Assembly: GCA_026196225.1 (NCBI GenBank)
Contig: JAPHRD010000055.1
Location: 1-32,214, forward strand
From: Motiliproteus sp.
GTDB lineage: Bacteria > Pseudomonadota > Gammaproteobacteria > Pseudomonadales > Balneatricaceae
Length of the DNA stretch: 32,214 nucleotides
Direction: 5' to 3'
Shown piece by piece: positions 7,567 to 14,998 of the stretch. The notes under the pieces were generated by a model. The model did not search any database, was not told the origin of the DNA, and saw nothing but the letters and a program-made list of their open reading frames with translations. A program made the position numbers and the translations under genes. How positions within the stretch are numbered: the first letter of the stretch is position 1; every line of letters starts with the position of its first letter.

Positions 7567-8163
7567 TTATATCAGCTTTTTAATCTCAGCGGCCAACTCT
7601 GCCGGCGCGGAGTTGTGAAACATTAGTTGAGCTAGCTGGCCCTGCTTGTTGATCAGGTAGATGCGGGAGCTGTGATCTACCGAGTATTTCAATTCTGATT
7701 CAGGCATCGGCACCATTTGGTAGAAGCCACCGTAGGACTGAACTACCTGATCGATCTGTTCCTTGCTACCAGTAATACCTTGAATATTGTCGTGGAAATA
7801 GCGGGTATAGTCGTGCAGGCGTGCAGGCGTATCACGGTCGGGATCGACGCTGATAAACAGGGCCTGGACTTTCGATTGTTGCTGTTGCTCGAGCTGGTTT
7901 AAGGCCGCAGCCACATTGGCCAAGCCGGTTGGGCAGATATCGGGGCAGTAGGTAAAACCAAACATCATTACTACAACCTGATCGCGGAAATTCTCAAGTG
8001 CCACGGGACCATCATTGCCGACCAGCGTGAAATCGCCTCCCAGACCGGGGTAGGCTGTGTCGCTTTGTTCTGGACGATCAAAATTGACGATAAGGGTTAT
8101 GGCGATCGCCAGTACTGCCATCGCCGTGGTAATCCACTGTAGGGTGCTAAGCCGTTTTGACAT
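7567..8163 (-). CDS. SCO1/SenC-family copper chaperone
   Basis: A 198-residue thioredoxin-fold protein anchored by one N-terminal membrane helix (about residues 10-27). The copper ligands are C73 and C77 in TYCPDICPTG, plus H164 in SVDHSSRIYLI. The family segments VVVMMFGF, FISVDPDRDTP and YGGFYQMVP are also present. SCO proteins insert copper into, or reduce the cysteines of, the Cu-A site of cytochrome c oxidase. The genes on either side (a small membrane-anchored protein and PCuAC) match an oxidase-maturation set, though no oxidase subunits are in the window. Confidence 0.93.
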   Translation of the reverse strand: MSKRLSTLQWITTAMAVLAIAITLIVNFDRPEQSDTAYPGLGGDFTLVGNDGPVALENFRDQVVVMMFGFTYCPDICPTGLANVAAALNQLEQQQQSKVQALFISVDPDRDTPARLHDYTRYFHDNIQGITGSKEQIDQVVQSYGGFYQMVPMPESELKYSVDHSSRIYLINKQGQLAQLMFHNSAPAELAAEIKKLI

Positions 8164-8206
8164 GAAAAATAGAGTCCCTTTATAGCGCCGTCAGAATAGG
8201 TCTGTT

Positions 8207-8692
8207 TTATCGGGCTTCGAAATCAAATACGCCACCGAGGGTTTTTTGCCCCTCTTTGATGCGAACAGTTGCCCGCCACACCATAAGGTCGGTGGTGCAG
8301 ACCGGTAGGTACCCCGTGGCGCGGAAACTACCATCTGGCTGCGGTTTCAGCTTATAGGTGTTCTCGCCCATAAACATGTCCCGACCCTGCAGCTCTACTT
8401 CGACTTTGTCACTATCAAAGCCCTGGAGTTCAACGCGAAGATCAACGGGGGTACTGGAATCGAGTGTTGGCGAGTCAATAGCAAACAAAATCTGCTGTTG
8501 GGCGCGGGCTGCGGTACAGGGGGCATTGCGAATATCGCAGGGTGCTTCGCCCGGAAGCAGCTCTACCGACTGATCCTGTGATTCCATCAAAGTGCGACCA
8601 AGCCAGCCGAGGTAACCGAGAAGTACCAGTAAAGCGATAATCCACGCAAGTTGTTGCCACTTCATTCCATTTTGTTGTGATACAGATTCCAT
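8207..8692 (-). CDS. Membrane-anchored periplasmic protein, possibly FixH/YtkA-like
   Basis: 161 residues with one N-terminal transmembrane helix (about residues 13-32) and a periplasmic domain of about 125 residues rich in beta strands. Cysteines occur in APCDIRNAPC and in PVCTTDLMVW. The general plan (anchor plus immunoglobulin-like domain with FMGENTYKLKPQPDGSFRATG) recalls FixH/YtkA-like proteins found near copper and oxidase genes, but I cannot confirm the family. It sits 14 bases after pheA and 43 before the SCO gene. The start ATG 8692 lacks a clear ribosome-binding site, and an internal ATG nine codons on is possible. A role in copper handling or oxidase assembly is inferred from position only. 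Confidence 0.65.
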   Translation of the reverse strand: MESVSQQNGMKWQQLAWIIALLVLLGYLGWLGRTLMESQDQSVELLPGEAPCDIRNAPCTAARAQQQILFAIDSPTLDSSTPVDLRVELQGFDSDKVEVELQGRDMFMGENTYKLKPQPDGSFRATGYLPVCTTDLMVWRATVRIKEGQKTLGGVFDFEAR

Positions 8693-8706
8693 AATAGTTG
8701 TAGCCG

Positions 8707-9564
8707 TTATTCGATCAGTTCATGGTCGGTTCGAAACGGGTGAGCTTCATAAGTTCCTAAAATGCGAACTTCTTCAGCGAAAAACTCCAGTTCTTGCAGC
8801 GCCAGCTGCATGGGACGTTGATCTGGATGAGCGACCGCATCGAGGTGAAACTGGCAGCGCTTTAGGGTACCGCCGGCCATATAGCTTTCCAGCTTGACCA
8901 GATTGACGTTGTTAGTGGCAAAACCGCCCAAGCCCTTATAAAGTCCTGCGGGGATATTGCGCACTCTAAACATCATCGAGGTGATAAAGCGTTTGCTAGG
9001 TCGGTACTCGGGCATCGAGCGAGTCTTAGACAGAATCAAAAAGCGGGTAGTGTTCCCGTCTGCGTCTTGTAGATTTTGTTTGAGGATATCCAGATCGTAA
9101 AGCTCAGCCGCCAAGCTGGAGGCGATGGCTGCGTGGCTGGGATCTTTAAGTTGTGAGACTTCCAAGGCAGCACCAGCAGTGTCCAGTTTGGCTACCGGTT
9201 TGAGGTTGAGTGCTTTTAAAGCGTCATGACATTGGGCAAGCGCCTGGGGGTGGGAGCCAACGGTTTTCAGATCTTCGATGTTGGAGCCCGGGACCCCCAG
9301 CAGGCAATGGTTAACCGGTTCAAAATGTTCGCCGATAATATGCAGCCGTGTTTTCGGCATCTGCCGATAGATCTCTTCAACGCGACCGGCAGTTGAGTTT
9401 TCTAAAGGGATCATCGCCAGTTTGGCTTCTTCGTTCTCCACCTTAAACATGGCATCGAAGAAGGAATCGCAGGCCAACGGTTGCATATCGGGAAAGACTT
9501 TGCGACAAGACAGGTGGGAGTAGGCGCCTTCGTGACCCTGGTAGGCGATAATCTCTTTGTTCAT
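8707..9564 (-). CDS. pheA: Monofunctional prephenate dehydratase PheA
   Basis: 285 residues. It converts prephenate to phenylpyruvate in phenylalanine synthesis. The periplasmic-binding-like catalytic domain (about 1-185) ends with the catalytic TRF motif at 173-175. An ACT regulatory domain follows (about 193-275), with ESYMAGG at the position where Phe-binding enzymes have ESRP. No chorismate mutase domain is present, unlike the bifunctional P-protein typical of gammaproteobacteria. Sequence style (ENSTAGRVEEIY, GGFATNNVNLVKLESYM) is closer to alphaproteobacterial PheA. It heads a minus-strand run with copper genes and is divergent from trmH across 151 bases. Confidence 0.93.
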   Translation of the reverse strand: MNKEIIAYQGHEGAYSHLSCRKVFPDMQPLACDSFFDAMFKVENEEAKLAMIPLENSTAGRVEEIYRQMPKTRLHIIGEHFEPVNHCLLGVPGSNIEDLKTVGSHPQALAQCHDALKALNLKPVAKLDTAGAALEVSQLKDPSHAAIASSLAAELYDLDILKQNLQDADGNTTRFLILSKTRSMPEYRPSKRFITSMMFRVRNIPAGLYKGLGGFATNNVNLVKLESYMAGGTLKRCQFHLDAVAHPDQRPMQLALQELEFFAEEVRILGTYEAHPFRTDHELIE

Positions 9565-9600
9565 TAAAACTGCTAAATTCCGCTGGCTAAGGATAGATAT

Positions 9601-9629
9601 ATGGGAGCGCTATGATAGCGTTTTCCCAT
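9601..9629. repeat. Interrupted hairpin in the pheA-trmH intergenic region
   Basis: Outer arms ATGGGA (9601-9606) and TCCCAT (9624-9629) enclose inner arms CGCTA (9608-9612) and TAGCG (9616-9620) with a TGA loop. The whole can fold as an 11-bp interrupted stem on either strand. It lies 37 bases upstream of pheA and 87 bases upstream of trmH. It could be an operator or an RNA leader element; no Phe-rich leader peptide was seen. Confidence 0.5.
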
Positions 9630-9715
9630 GGTCAGAGGAAATTACTCCCTGGAAATTGGCCTCAGCATGCAGTAATTTATCGCCTTTTTCCTTTGCATCG
9701 ATCAATTTCACAACT

Positions 9716-10420
9716 ATGACTCCTGAACGACTGGCCAAATTCCAGCAGGTGCTGGATAACCGACAACCGGATATGACCCTGATTGCCGATCAGGTGAATA
9801 AGCCGCAGAACCTCTCCGCTCTTATTCGTACCGCTGATGCTGTGGGTATTCAACAGGTGCATGCTGTGCTGCCAGAGGCGGGTTACCGTGATTTTAACGG
9901 TACTGCACGGGGCAGTGGCCAATGGGTTGATGTGCTTACCCATGAAAACTTGGAAAAGGCGGCTGATACTGTTCAAACACAGGGAATGAAAATCTATGCG
10001 GCCCATTTCTCCGATCGTGCGGTGGATTATCGCGAGGTGGATTATACCCAGCCGGTTGCAGTGCTGATGGGAGCGGAAATGCGCGGAGTTAGTGAGGCCG
10101 CGGCCGATCGCGCCGATGAGCACATTCTGGTGCCAATGGTGGGGATGGTGGGGTCGTTGAATGTTTCTGTGGCGGCGGGGATTATTCTTGCTGAAGCGCA
10201 ACAGCAACGTCAGGCTGCAGGTCTCTATGGCAAGTCTCGACTTGATCCGGAATTACGTCAGGATCTTCTATTTCGCTGGTGTCACAGCCGTCTGGCGGCT
10301 TACTGTCATCAGCATCAATTGGCCTATCCTGAAGTGGATGAGACGATGCATCTGGTTGATCCATCGTCCTGGTACGAAGCGGCTCGAGCGGGAAGGGCGG
10401 CCAAGCGGGTGTTTGATTAA
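9716..10420 (+). CDS. trmH: tRNA (guanosine(18)-2'-O)-methyltransferase TrmH
   Basis: A 234-residue SPOUT methyltransferase that 2'-O-methylates G18 in the D-loop of tRNAs. It aligns well from memory with E. coli TrmH: MTPERLAKFQQVLDNRQPD, NKPQNLSALIRTADAVG (motif 1 Asn/Arg), AVLMGAEMRGV (motif 2) and VPMVGMVGSLNVSVAAGIIL (motif 3). The knot at about residues 100-165 and the C-terminal tRNA-recognition tail are present. The open frame extends upstream to 9557, but the extra 53 residues are unlike the family and overlap the pheA start, so ATG 9716 is chosen. Confidence 0.95.
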   Translation: MTPERLAKFQQVLDNRQPDMTLIADQVNKPQNLSALIRTADAVGIQQVHAVLPEAGYRDFNGTARGSGQWVDVLTHENLEKAADTVQTQGMKIYAAHFSDRAVDYREVDYTQPVAVLMGAEMRGVSEAAADRADEHILVPMVGMVGSLNVSVAAGIILAEAQQQRQAAGLYGKSRLDPELRQDLLFRWCHSRLAAYCHQHQLAYPEVDETMHLVDPSSWYEAARAGRAAKRVFD

Positions 10421-10428
10421 CACCCGCT
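10404..10428. terminator. Perfect 10-bp stem-loop over the trmH stop, terminator-like without U-tract
   Basis: AGCGGGTGTT (10404-10413) and AACACCCGCT (10419-10428) are perfect reverse complements around loop TGATT, and the TAA stop of trmH lies inside. GATCG follows instead of Ts. It separates the convergent trmH and deaD genes and may protect the 3' end or stall polymerase, but it is not a textbook terminator. Confidence 0.5.
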
Positions 10429-10450
10429 GATCGTAGGCCTGGTGGTCGAA

Positions 10451-12184
10451 TTAAGAGTTGCGGTTATCCCGTCTCTTGTTTGGTTTCTTGTGGTGAGGCT
10501 TCACCCGCGGTTTGTTTTTGCCGCGGCCGCCGGGGCGATCACTACTGCGAGTTTTGTCTAGAAACTCCAGATTCATCTCCTTACCACAAATGAGGGTGCT
10601 CTGAAGGTGATCCAGGGTATCCTGTGGCAGGCCTTCTGGTAGCTCAACCGTGCTATAGCTGTCGTGGAGCTTAATATGACCGATAAAGCGGTTGTTGATG
10701 GATGCTTCGTTAGCGATAGTACCGACGACGTGTTTGACTTCGATGCCATCGTCACGACCGACATCGATCCGGTAGCGGTCCCACGTCTTAGATTGTCCCT
10801 GGCGGTCGTCACTGTTGCCACGATCATCCCGATCACGACGCTCGTTACTCTGTCGAGGTTCACGCTCTGGTGGTAGCTGCAGTGGACGCTCTTTCTGAGC
10901 CAGATAGAGAAGAGCGCTGGCTAAGCGAGTAGGATCCGTTTCCAACTGTTCGCTTAGCTGTTCGCTTAGCTGTTGATAAAAGCCTAGATCTTCAGCGGCA
11001 AATACCTGCACCAGCTGTTCTTTAAAGGCCTCAATCCGCTTTTGAGTAACGATGTCGCGGCTGGGTAGACCAATTTCTGTGATCTTTTGGCGTGTAGCAC
11101 GCTCGATAGCGTAAAGCATGCGACGTTCGCGAGGTGCAACGAACAAAATCGCCTTACCTTTACGGCCAGCACGACCGGTACGGCCAATACGGTGAACGTA
11201 AGCTTCGGTGTCGTAAGGGATGTCGTAGTTAACTACCACATCAATACGATCGACATCCAAACCACGGGCGGCAACGTCGGTGGCAATCAGAATATCCAAC
11301 TTGCCGGATTTAAGACGATTCACAGTCCGCTCTCGGATGTTCTGGCTCATGTCGCCGTTCAATGCAGAAGCTGCGTAGCCACGAGCTTCCAACTTTTCGG
11401 CTAGTTCCACCGTAGCGGTTTTAGTACGAGCGAAGATGATAACGCCGTCGTACTCTTCAGTTTCCAAAATACGCGAAAGGGCATCGATTTTGTTTGTGCC
11501 ACTGACTTTCCAGTAAACCTGCTCAATGTTCTCGACGGTTGAGGTCTTGGCAGCAATTTTCACCTCTTGTGGAGAGTGCATGTAGCGCTTGCTGATGCGC
11601 TTAATCTGATCCGGCATGGTGGCGGAGAACAGCGCTGTCTGTCGTTCTTTTGGCGTCTCCGCCATGATAGTTTCAACATCGTCGATAAAGCCCATGCGGA
11701 GCATCTCGTCGGCTTCATCCAGAACCAGTGCTTGGATTTCAGAGAGGTCGAGGGTCTTACGGTTGATGTGATCGAGGACTCGTCCAGGTGTTCCGACGAT
11801 GACCTGAGGGCCACGCTTAAGAGCCTTCAGCTGTAGGCCGTAATTCTGTCCGCCATAGATGGGCAGTACGTGGAAACTCTTCATGTGACGAGCGTATGCC
11901 TGGAACGCTTCAGACACCTGAATCGCCAATTCACGGGTAGGGGCCAGCACCAATACTTGGGGTTTAGCCAGCTTCAGGTTGATACGGTCCAACAAAGGCA
12001 GTGCGAAGGCGGCGGTTTTACCGGTACCTGTCTGCGCCATACCGAGCACATCCGAGCCATTAAGAAGTAGAGGGATACAAGCCGCCTGAATTGGAGACGG
12101 GCTCTCGTAACCTTCTTGTTTTAGGGCTTTCAGGATGGCGGAGTTGAGATTTAAATCGCTGAAGGCGACGGTGCTTTCGGACAT
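10451..12184 (-). CDS. deaD: DEAD-box RNA helicase DeaD/CsdA
   Basis: A 577-residue ATP-dependent RNA helicase. Visible motifs are the Q motif (SPIQ, about 30-33), AQTGTGKT (50-57), PTRELA (82-87), TPGR (132-135), DEAD (156-159), SAT (187-189), ARGLD and HRIGRTGR. A dimerisation/linker region follows at about 375-440, then an Arg/Asp-rich spacer, a DbpA-type RNA-binding domain (about 475-545, VGTIANEASI..RFIGHIKL) and a basic tail (KPRVKPHHKKPNKRR). This architecture fits DeaD/CsdA, a cold-shock and ribosome-assembly helicase. A good sigma70-like promoter lies close upstream. A 12-bp tandem duplication gives QLSEQLSEQL in the linker. Confidence 0.93.
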   Translation of the reverse strand: MSESTVAFSDLNLNSAILKALKQEGYESPSPIQAACIPLLLNGSDVLGMAQTGTGKTAAFALPLLDRINLKLAKPQVLVLAPTRELAIQVSEAFQAYARHMKSFHVLPIYGGQNYGLQLKALKRGPQVIVGTPGRVLDHINRKTLDLSEIQALVLDEADEMLRMGFIDDVETIMAETPKERQTALFSATMPDQIKRISKRYMHSPQEVKIAAKTSTVENIEQVYWKVSGTNKIDALSRILETEEYDGVIIFARTKTATVELAEKLEARGYAASALNGDMSQNIRERTVNRLKSGKLDILIATDVAARGLDVDRIDVVVNYDIPYDTEAYVHRIGRTGRAGRKGKAILFVAPRERRMLYAIERATRQKITEIGLPSRDIVTQKRIEAFKEQLVQVFAAEDLGFYQQLSEQLSEQLETDPTRLASALLYLAQKERPLQLPPEREPRQSNERRDRDDRGNSDDRQGQSKTWDRYRIDVGRDDGIEVKHVVGTIANEASINNRFIGHIKLHDSYSTVELPEGLPQDTLDHLQSTLICGKEMNLEFLDKTRSSDRPGGRGKNKPRVKPHHKKPNKRRDNRNS

Positions 12185-12237
12185 TTAGTAAAACCACTTA
12201 GTATATGCGCAACACTGCGAGGGCGGGAAAAGGCGAA

Positions 12238-12267
12238 ATTATACGCTGATTTAGCAAGATATGTCGG
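12238..12267 (-). promoter_or_regulatory. Sigma70-like promoter for deaD
   Basis: On the minus strand, CCGACA (12267-12262, four of six consensus positions) is followed after 18 bases by a perfect TATAAT (12243-12238). The predicted transcript leader to the deaD ATG at 12184 is about 45 bases, with no long cold-shock leader. Confidence 0.6.
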
Positions 12268-12282
12268 ATAGTTTTCTATTAT

Positions 12283-12313
12283 TTGACAGAAATCTTGACT
12301 GTTTATGGATATT
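12283..12313 (+). promoter_or_regulatory. Possible promoter for the zinc-ribbon gene
   Basis: A perfect TTGACA (12283-12288) lies upstream of the zinc-ribbon gene, with a second TTGACT at 12295-12300. The -10 match is poor: TGGATA at 17 bases from the first, or TATGGA at 18 bases from the second. The direction is right for the gene starting at 12386. Confidence 0.35.
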
Positions 12314-12385
12314 CGCTGTATGGAACTGAAAAGTTCTCTGGATATCAAAGATTTTCAGCAATGAAAAACAAGGAGAGCTAAGACG

Positions 12386-12697
12386 ATGTTGTGTCCACGA
12401 TGCCAGAAAAATTTGCAAATGAGTGACCGTCAGGGTGTTGAGATTGACTACTGCCCCAGTTGTCGAGGTGTGTGGTTGGATCAGGGAGAGCTGGATAAAA
12501 TTATTGAGCGCTGTAATCGTCTGGAGCAGGGCCAATACCAGGATCAGGGCTATAGGCCGCAACCGGAATATAAACAGCAAAAGGATAGCTATCGCGCTGA
12601 GCACCACGCCCATCCAAGACGTCGGCATAGCGGCAGCCCTTATCGTTACAAGAAAAAGAAGGGCATGATGGAGCAGCTTTTTGATATTTTCGATTAA
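12386..12697 (+). CDS. Zinc-ribbon (zf-TFIIB type) small protein
   Basis: 103 residues with an N-terminal zinc ribbon of two CxxC pairs, C3/C6 (CPRC) and C23/C26 (CPSC). The following RGVWLDQGELDKII is typical of the Pfam zf-TFIIB family of small bacterial proteins. The rest is hydrophilic and rich in Gln, His, Arg and Lys (residues 48-92), ending in the hydrophobic tail MMEQLFDIFD. A strong ribosome-binding site, AAGGAG, precedes ATG 12386. The molecular role of the family is poorly known; nucleic-acid or protein binding is possible. It is divergent from deaD. Confidence 0.85.
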   Translation: MLCPRCQKNLQMSDRQGVEIDYCPSCRGVWLDQGELDKIIERCNRLEQGQYQDQGYRPQPEYKQQKDSYRAEHHAHPRRRHSGSPYRYKKKKGMMEQLFDIFD

Positions 12698-12936
12698 TCT
12701 GTGGTAAAAACATCGAAACTTGAAAAATAGACCGTCGTAATCTTGCCTGAAAAGTACAGAAAGATGCTGGCTTTAGCGTCGGCATCTTAAAAGGATTCTG
12801 GCGGGGTCTGAAAAGTAGTGCAAAGTTTAAACTCAAGCGAGTAAATATAGGCATTTCAGATGCTTATTGACTATCCTTGTGTTCAACACCCGATATAAAA
12901 TGCCAACCTGTCATCAATCAGTTGTAGGAATACTCC

Positions 12937-13926
12937 ATGCTCGCAAATGAACATCCTTTTGCTCAGTACGTCCGTATTTTAGGAAAAGGTAAAAAAGGGT
13001 CTCGTTCGCTTACCCAAGAGGAAGCGCGTGAAGCGATGGCGCTGATTCTGGAAGGCCAGGTTCGTCCGGAGCAGTTAGGGGCCTTTCTGATGTTGTTGCG
13101 GGTGAAAGAGGAGAGCCCGGAAGAGTTGAGCGGCTTTGTTCGTGCAGTAAAAGCTCAAATGCCGGTGCCAGATGAATTGAAAGTGGATCTGGATTGGTCC
13201 ACTTACGCCGGTAAGAAAAACCGTCTGCCCTGGTTCTTCCTTAGTGCACTGGCTTTGGCTGAAAGCGGTGTTCGTGTATTGATGCACGGCGCCCGTGGAC
13301 ACACCAGTGGTCGTATCTATATCGAAGATCTGTTGCATGTATTTGGGTTGAAATCTTCCCACAATTGGTTGGATGCAGAGTTGGAATTGGCGCACTGTAA
13401 TCTGGCCTATGTACCCATCGAGATGCTCAGCCCGGTGTTGGCAGAAGTGATTAATCTGAGACCAATATTGGGATTACGGTCTCCGGTACATACGTTGTGC
13501 CGGCTATTGAACCCGCTGGATGCGGCCTATCGAGTGGATGGTGTATTCCATCCGGCCTACGGCCCGATGCACCAGAAAACGGCTAAGTTACTGGGGCAAA
13601 ACAACAGTGTCACCATTAAAGGTGATGGCGGTGAGGCGGAGATTAAACCCGATAGTGACTGCACCACCCAGTGGGTATCTGATGGCGAATACGTCGATGA
13701 TGAATGGCCACGATTCTTTAACCAGCGCGAGGTTAAAGATAAGGATCTGGATGTTCAGGATCTGTTGCGTTTCTGGCGTGGTGACATTGAAAACAGCTAT
13801 GGTGAAGCCGCAGTGATCCAGACCATGGCTGTGTGTTTGAAACTGATGGGACGGGCGAGCAACGTCACCGAGGCGGTAGAGTTGGCCGAAGGGATCTGGA
13901 GCGATCGTAATCGTAGCAAATACTGA
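12937..13926 (+). CDS. ybiB: YbiB/TrpD2-family protein (anthranilate phosphoribosyltransferase-like)
   Basis: 329 residues with the fold of TrpD, comprising an N-terminal helical domain (EEAREAMALILEGQVRPEQLGAFLMLLRVKEES) and an alpha/beta domain. It lacks the usual TrpD PRPP-binding glycine signature and instead has VLMHGARGHTSGRIYIED and HPAYGPMHQKTAKLLG, as in E. coli YbiB, a TrpD2 protein reported to bind nucleic acids. No trp genes are nearby, so a tryptophan role is unlikely. It is a single gene, convergent with the next one. The assignment rests on pattern recognition and family length. Confidence 0.82.
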   Translation: MLANEHPFAQYVRILGKGKKGSRSLTQEEAREAMALILEGQVRPEQLGAFLMLLRVKEESPEELSGFVRAVKAQMPVPDELKVDLDWSTYAGKKNRLPWFFLSALALAESGVRVLMHGARGHTSGRIYIEDLLHVFGLKSSHNWLDAELELAHCNLAYVPIEMLSPVLAEVINLRPILGLRSPVHTLCRLLNPLDAAYRVDGVFHPAYGPMHQKTAKLLGQNNSVTIKGDGGEAEIKPDSDCTTQWVSDGEYVDDEWPRFFNQREVKDKDLDVQDLLRFWRGDIENSYGEAAVIQTMAVCLKLMGRASNVTEAVELAEGIWSDRNRSKY

Positions 13927-13939
13927 TTGTTCAGTTCCG

Positions 13940-14680
13940 TTATTTGTTTTTCAGGGACACTCTGCTGAGTGCTCTCTCCAGGCGGGCCATAATTGACGGG
14001 GCATTGGCTAAACGGCCGGAAAGCACAAAGTAGATATTCTTATCTAGTACCGTGTCTCCGGTGATTTTGCTGTATCCCAGATTTTTCAGCGCAGTTGAGG
14101 CCGGACCCTGGTAGTCCAGCAAATAGTCACCTTTTTCAGCCTGTAGCCACTGCAGGGCTTGTTTACGGTTGCTAGCGAAAAGGGGAGAGCGGCCGTTTTT
14201 CGCATCGATCAGCTTATTGACCAATCCTCCATAGCCATAGCCGCGAAGTAGAATCAGCCGCTTCCCTCGCAAGCTCTCCAGGGATTGTGCGGCGGGATTT
14301 GAGTCGCGGCGATAGGCCTTTAGAATCAACCGACCAACAGGCCGTTTACCATACAGGGCTTTCTGTTCCAGCAGCGGATGGCGAATCAGCATCGCCAGGT
14401 CTGTCTTGCCTTCGGTAAGGTTAGTGAGCAAATGGGGAACTTCGAAAAACTGCGGCGTCCAGCGCTGATCCATTTCGATCATCACCCGATTGAGCAGATC
14501 CACCAATTCCCCCTCTACAAGATTGTCTTTCGACAGGCTGTAATAGGGGGGGAAGTCCATCATACCGACCCGGATTACATCTCTATCCGCACCACTGACC
14601 AAGTTTGGCAGCATGCTGCCAATCACAGTGAGGATCAGCAGTTGTGGTTTGAGTGTGCGGAAAAGCTTAGCTAAATCCAT
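13940..14680 (-). CDS. Periplasmic solute-binding protein, SBP_bac_3 type, orphan
   Basis: 246 residues with a signal peptide (hydrophobic LLILTVIGSML, cleavage after about residue 31, VSGA before DRDV) and a type-3 periplasmic binding fold. The mature N-terminus IRVGMMDFPPYYSL is the usual first strand with the PPY/PPF ligand loop. No ABC permease or ATPase gene is adjacent, so it may serve as a sensor or as an unlinked transporter component. Its neighbours are the convergent ybiB gene and a 318-base gap. The ligand is unknown. Confidence 0.75.
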   Translation of the reverse strand: MDLAKLFRTLKPQLLILTVIGSMLPNLVSGADRDVIRVGMMDFPPYYSLSKDNLVEGELVDLLNRVMIEMDQRWTPQFFEVPHLLTNLTEGKTDLAMLIRHPLLEQKALYGKRPVGRLILKAYRRDSNPAAQSLESLRGKRLILLRGYGYGGLVNKLIDAKNGRSPLFASNRKQALQWLQAEKGDYLLDYQGPASTALKNLGYSKITGDTVLDKNIYFVLSGRLANAPSIMARLERALSRVSLKNK

Positions 14681-14998
14681 AGCTTAAATACGTGCTTAAG
14701 AATTTCTGGTTGACTGTAAGTATGGTGATAGAGTGTGGAGTCGGCAAACTTTTTCTACTCTGGTTTAAATCTTTCTATGAATTCTGTCCTATCGTCCCCT
14801 GCCAATCGGGTAAGCAGTAGACGAAAACGACTGTTACCAGAGGGGAGAGATTGGAATTTATGGCTCGGGAAGGGGCGTTATTCATTGTTATCGTTTGTGG
14901 GTATTTAAACGCTGACTAAGGCCCTGTAGGCTGCCTCTGCGTTGAGCGATCTGGTACACTTCACCACCCTTTCAACCCTCAAGGATAGCTGCACACAG
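14681..14998. other. 318-bp intergenic region with one hairpin
   Basis: No ORF of note is present between the divergent solute-binding and nucleoside-recognition genes. A bulged stem is present: GGTAA-g-CAGT (14809-14818) with ACTGTTACC (14830-14838) around an 11-base loop. It lacks a T-run. I could not assign confident promoters on either side. Confidence 0.45.

Noticed and set aside
9557-9715. N-terminal extension of trmH
   Set aside because: The extra 53 residues do not resemble TrmH and would overlap the start of pheA; ATG 9716 fits the family.
12760-12789. AAGATGC/GCATCTT inverted repeat after the zinc-ribbon gene
   Set aside because: The loop is long with mismatched inner bases and there is no T-run, so I do not call a terminator.
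12937-13926. Calling this gene trpD (tryptophan synthesis)
   Set aside because: It lacks the usual PRPP-binding signature and trp neighbours and resembles YbiB/TrpD2 instead.
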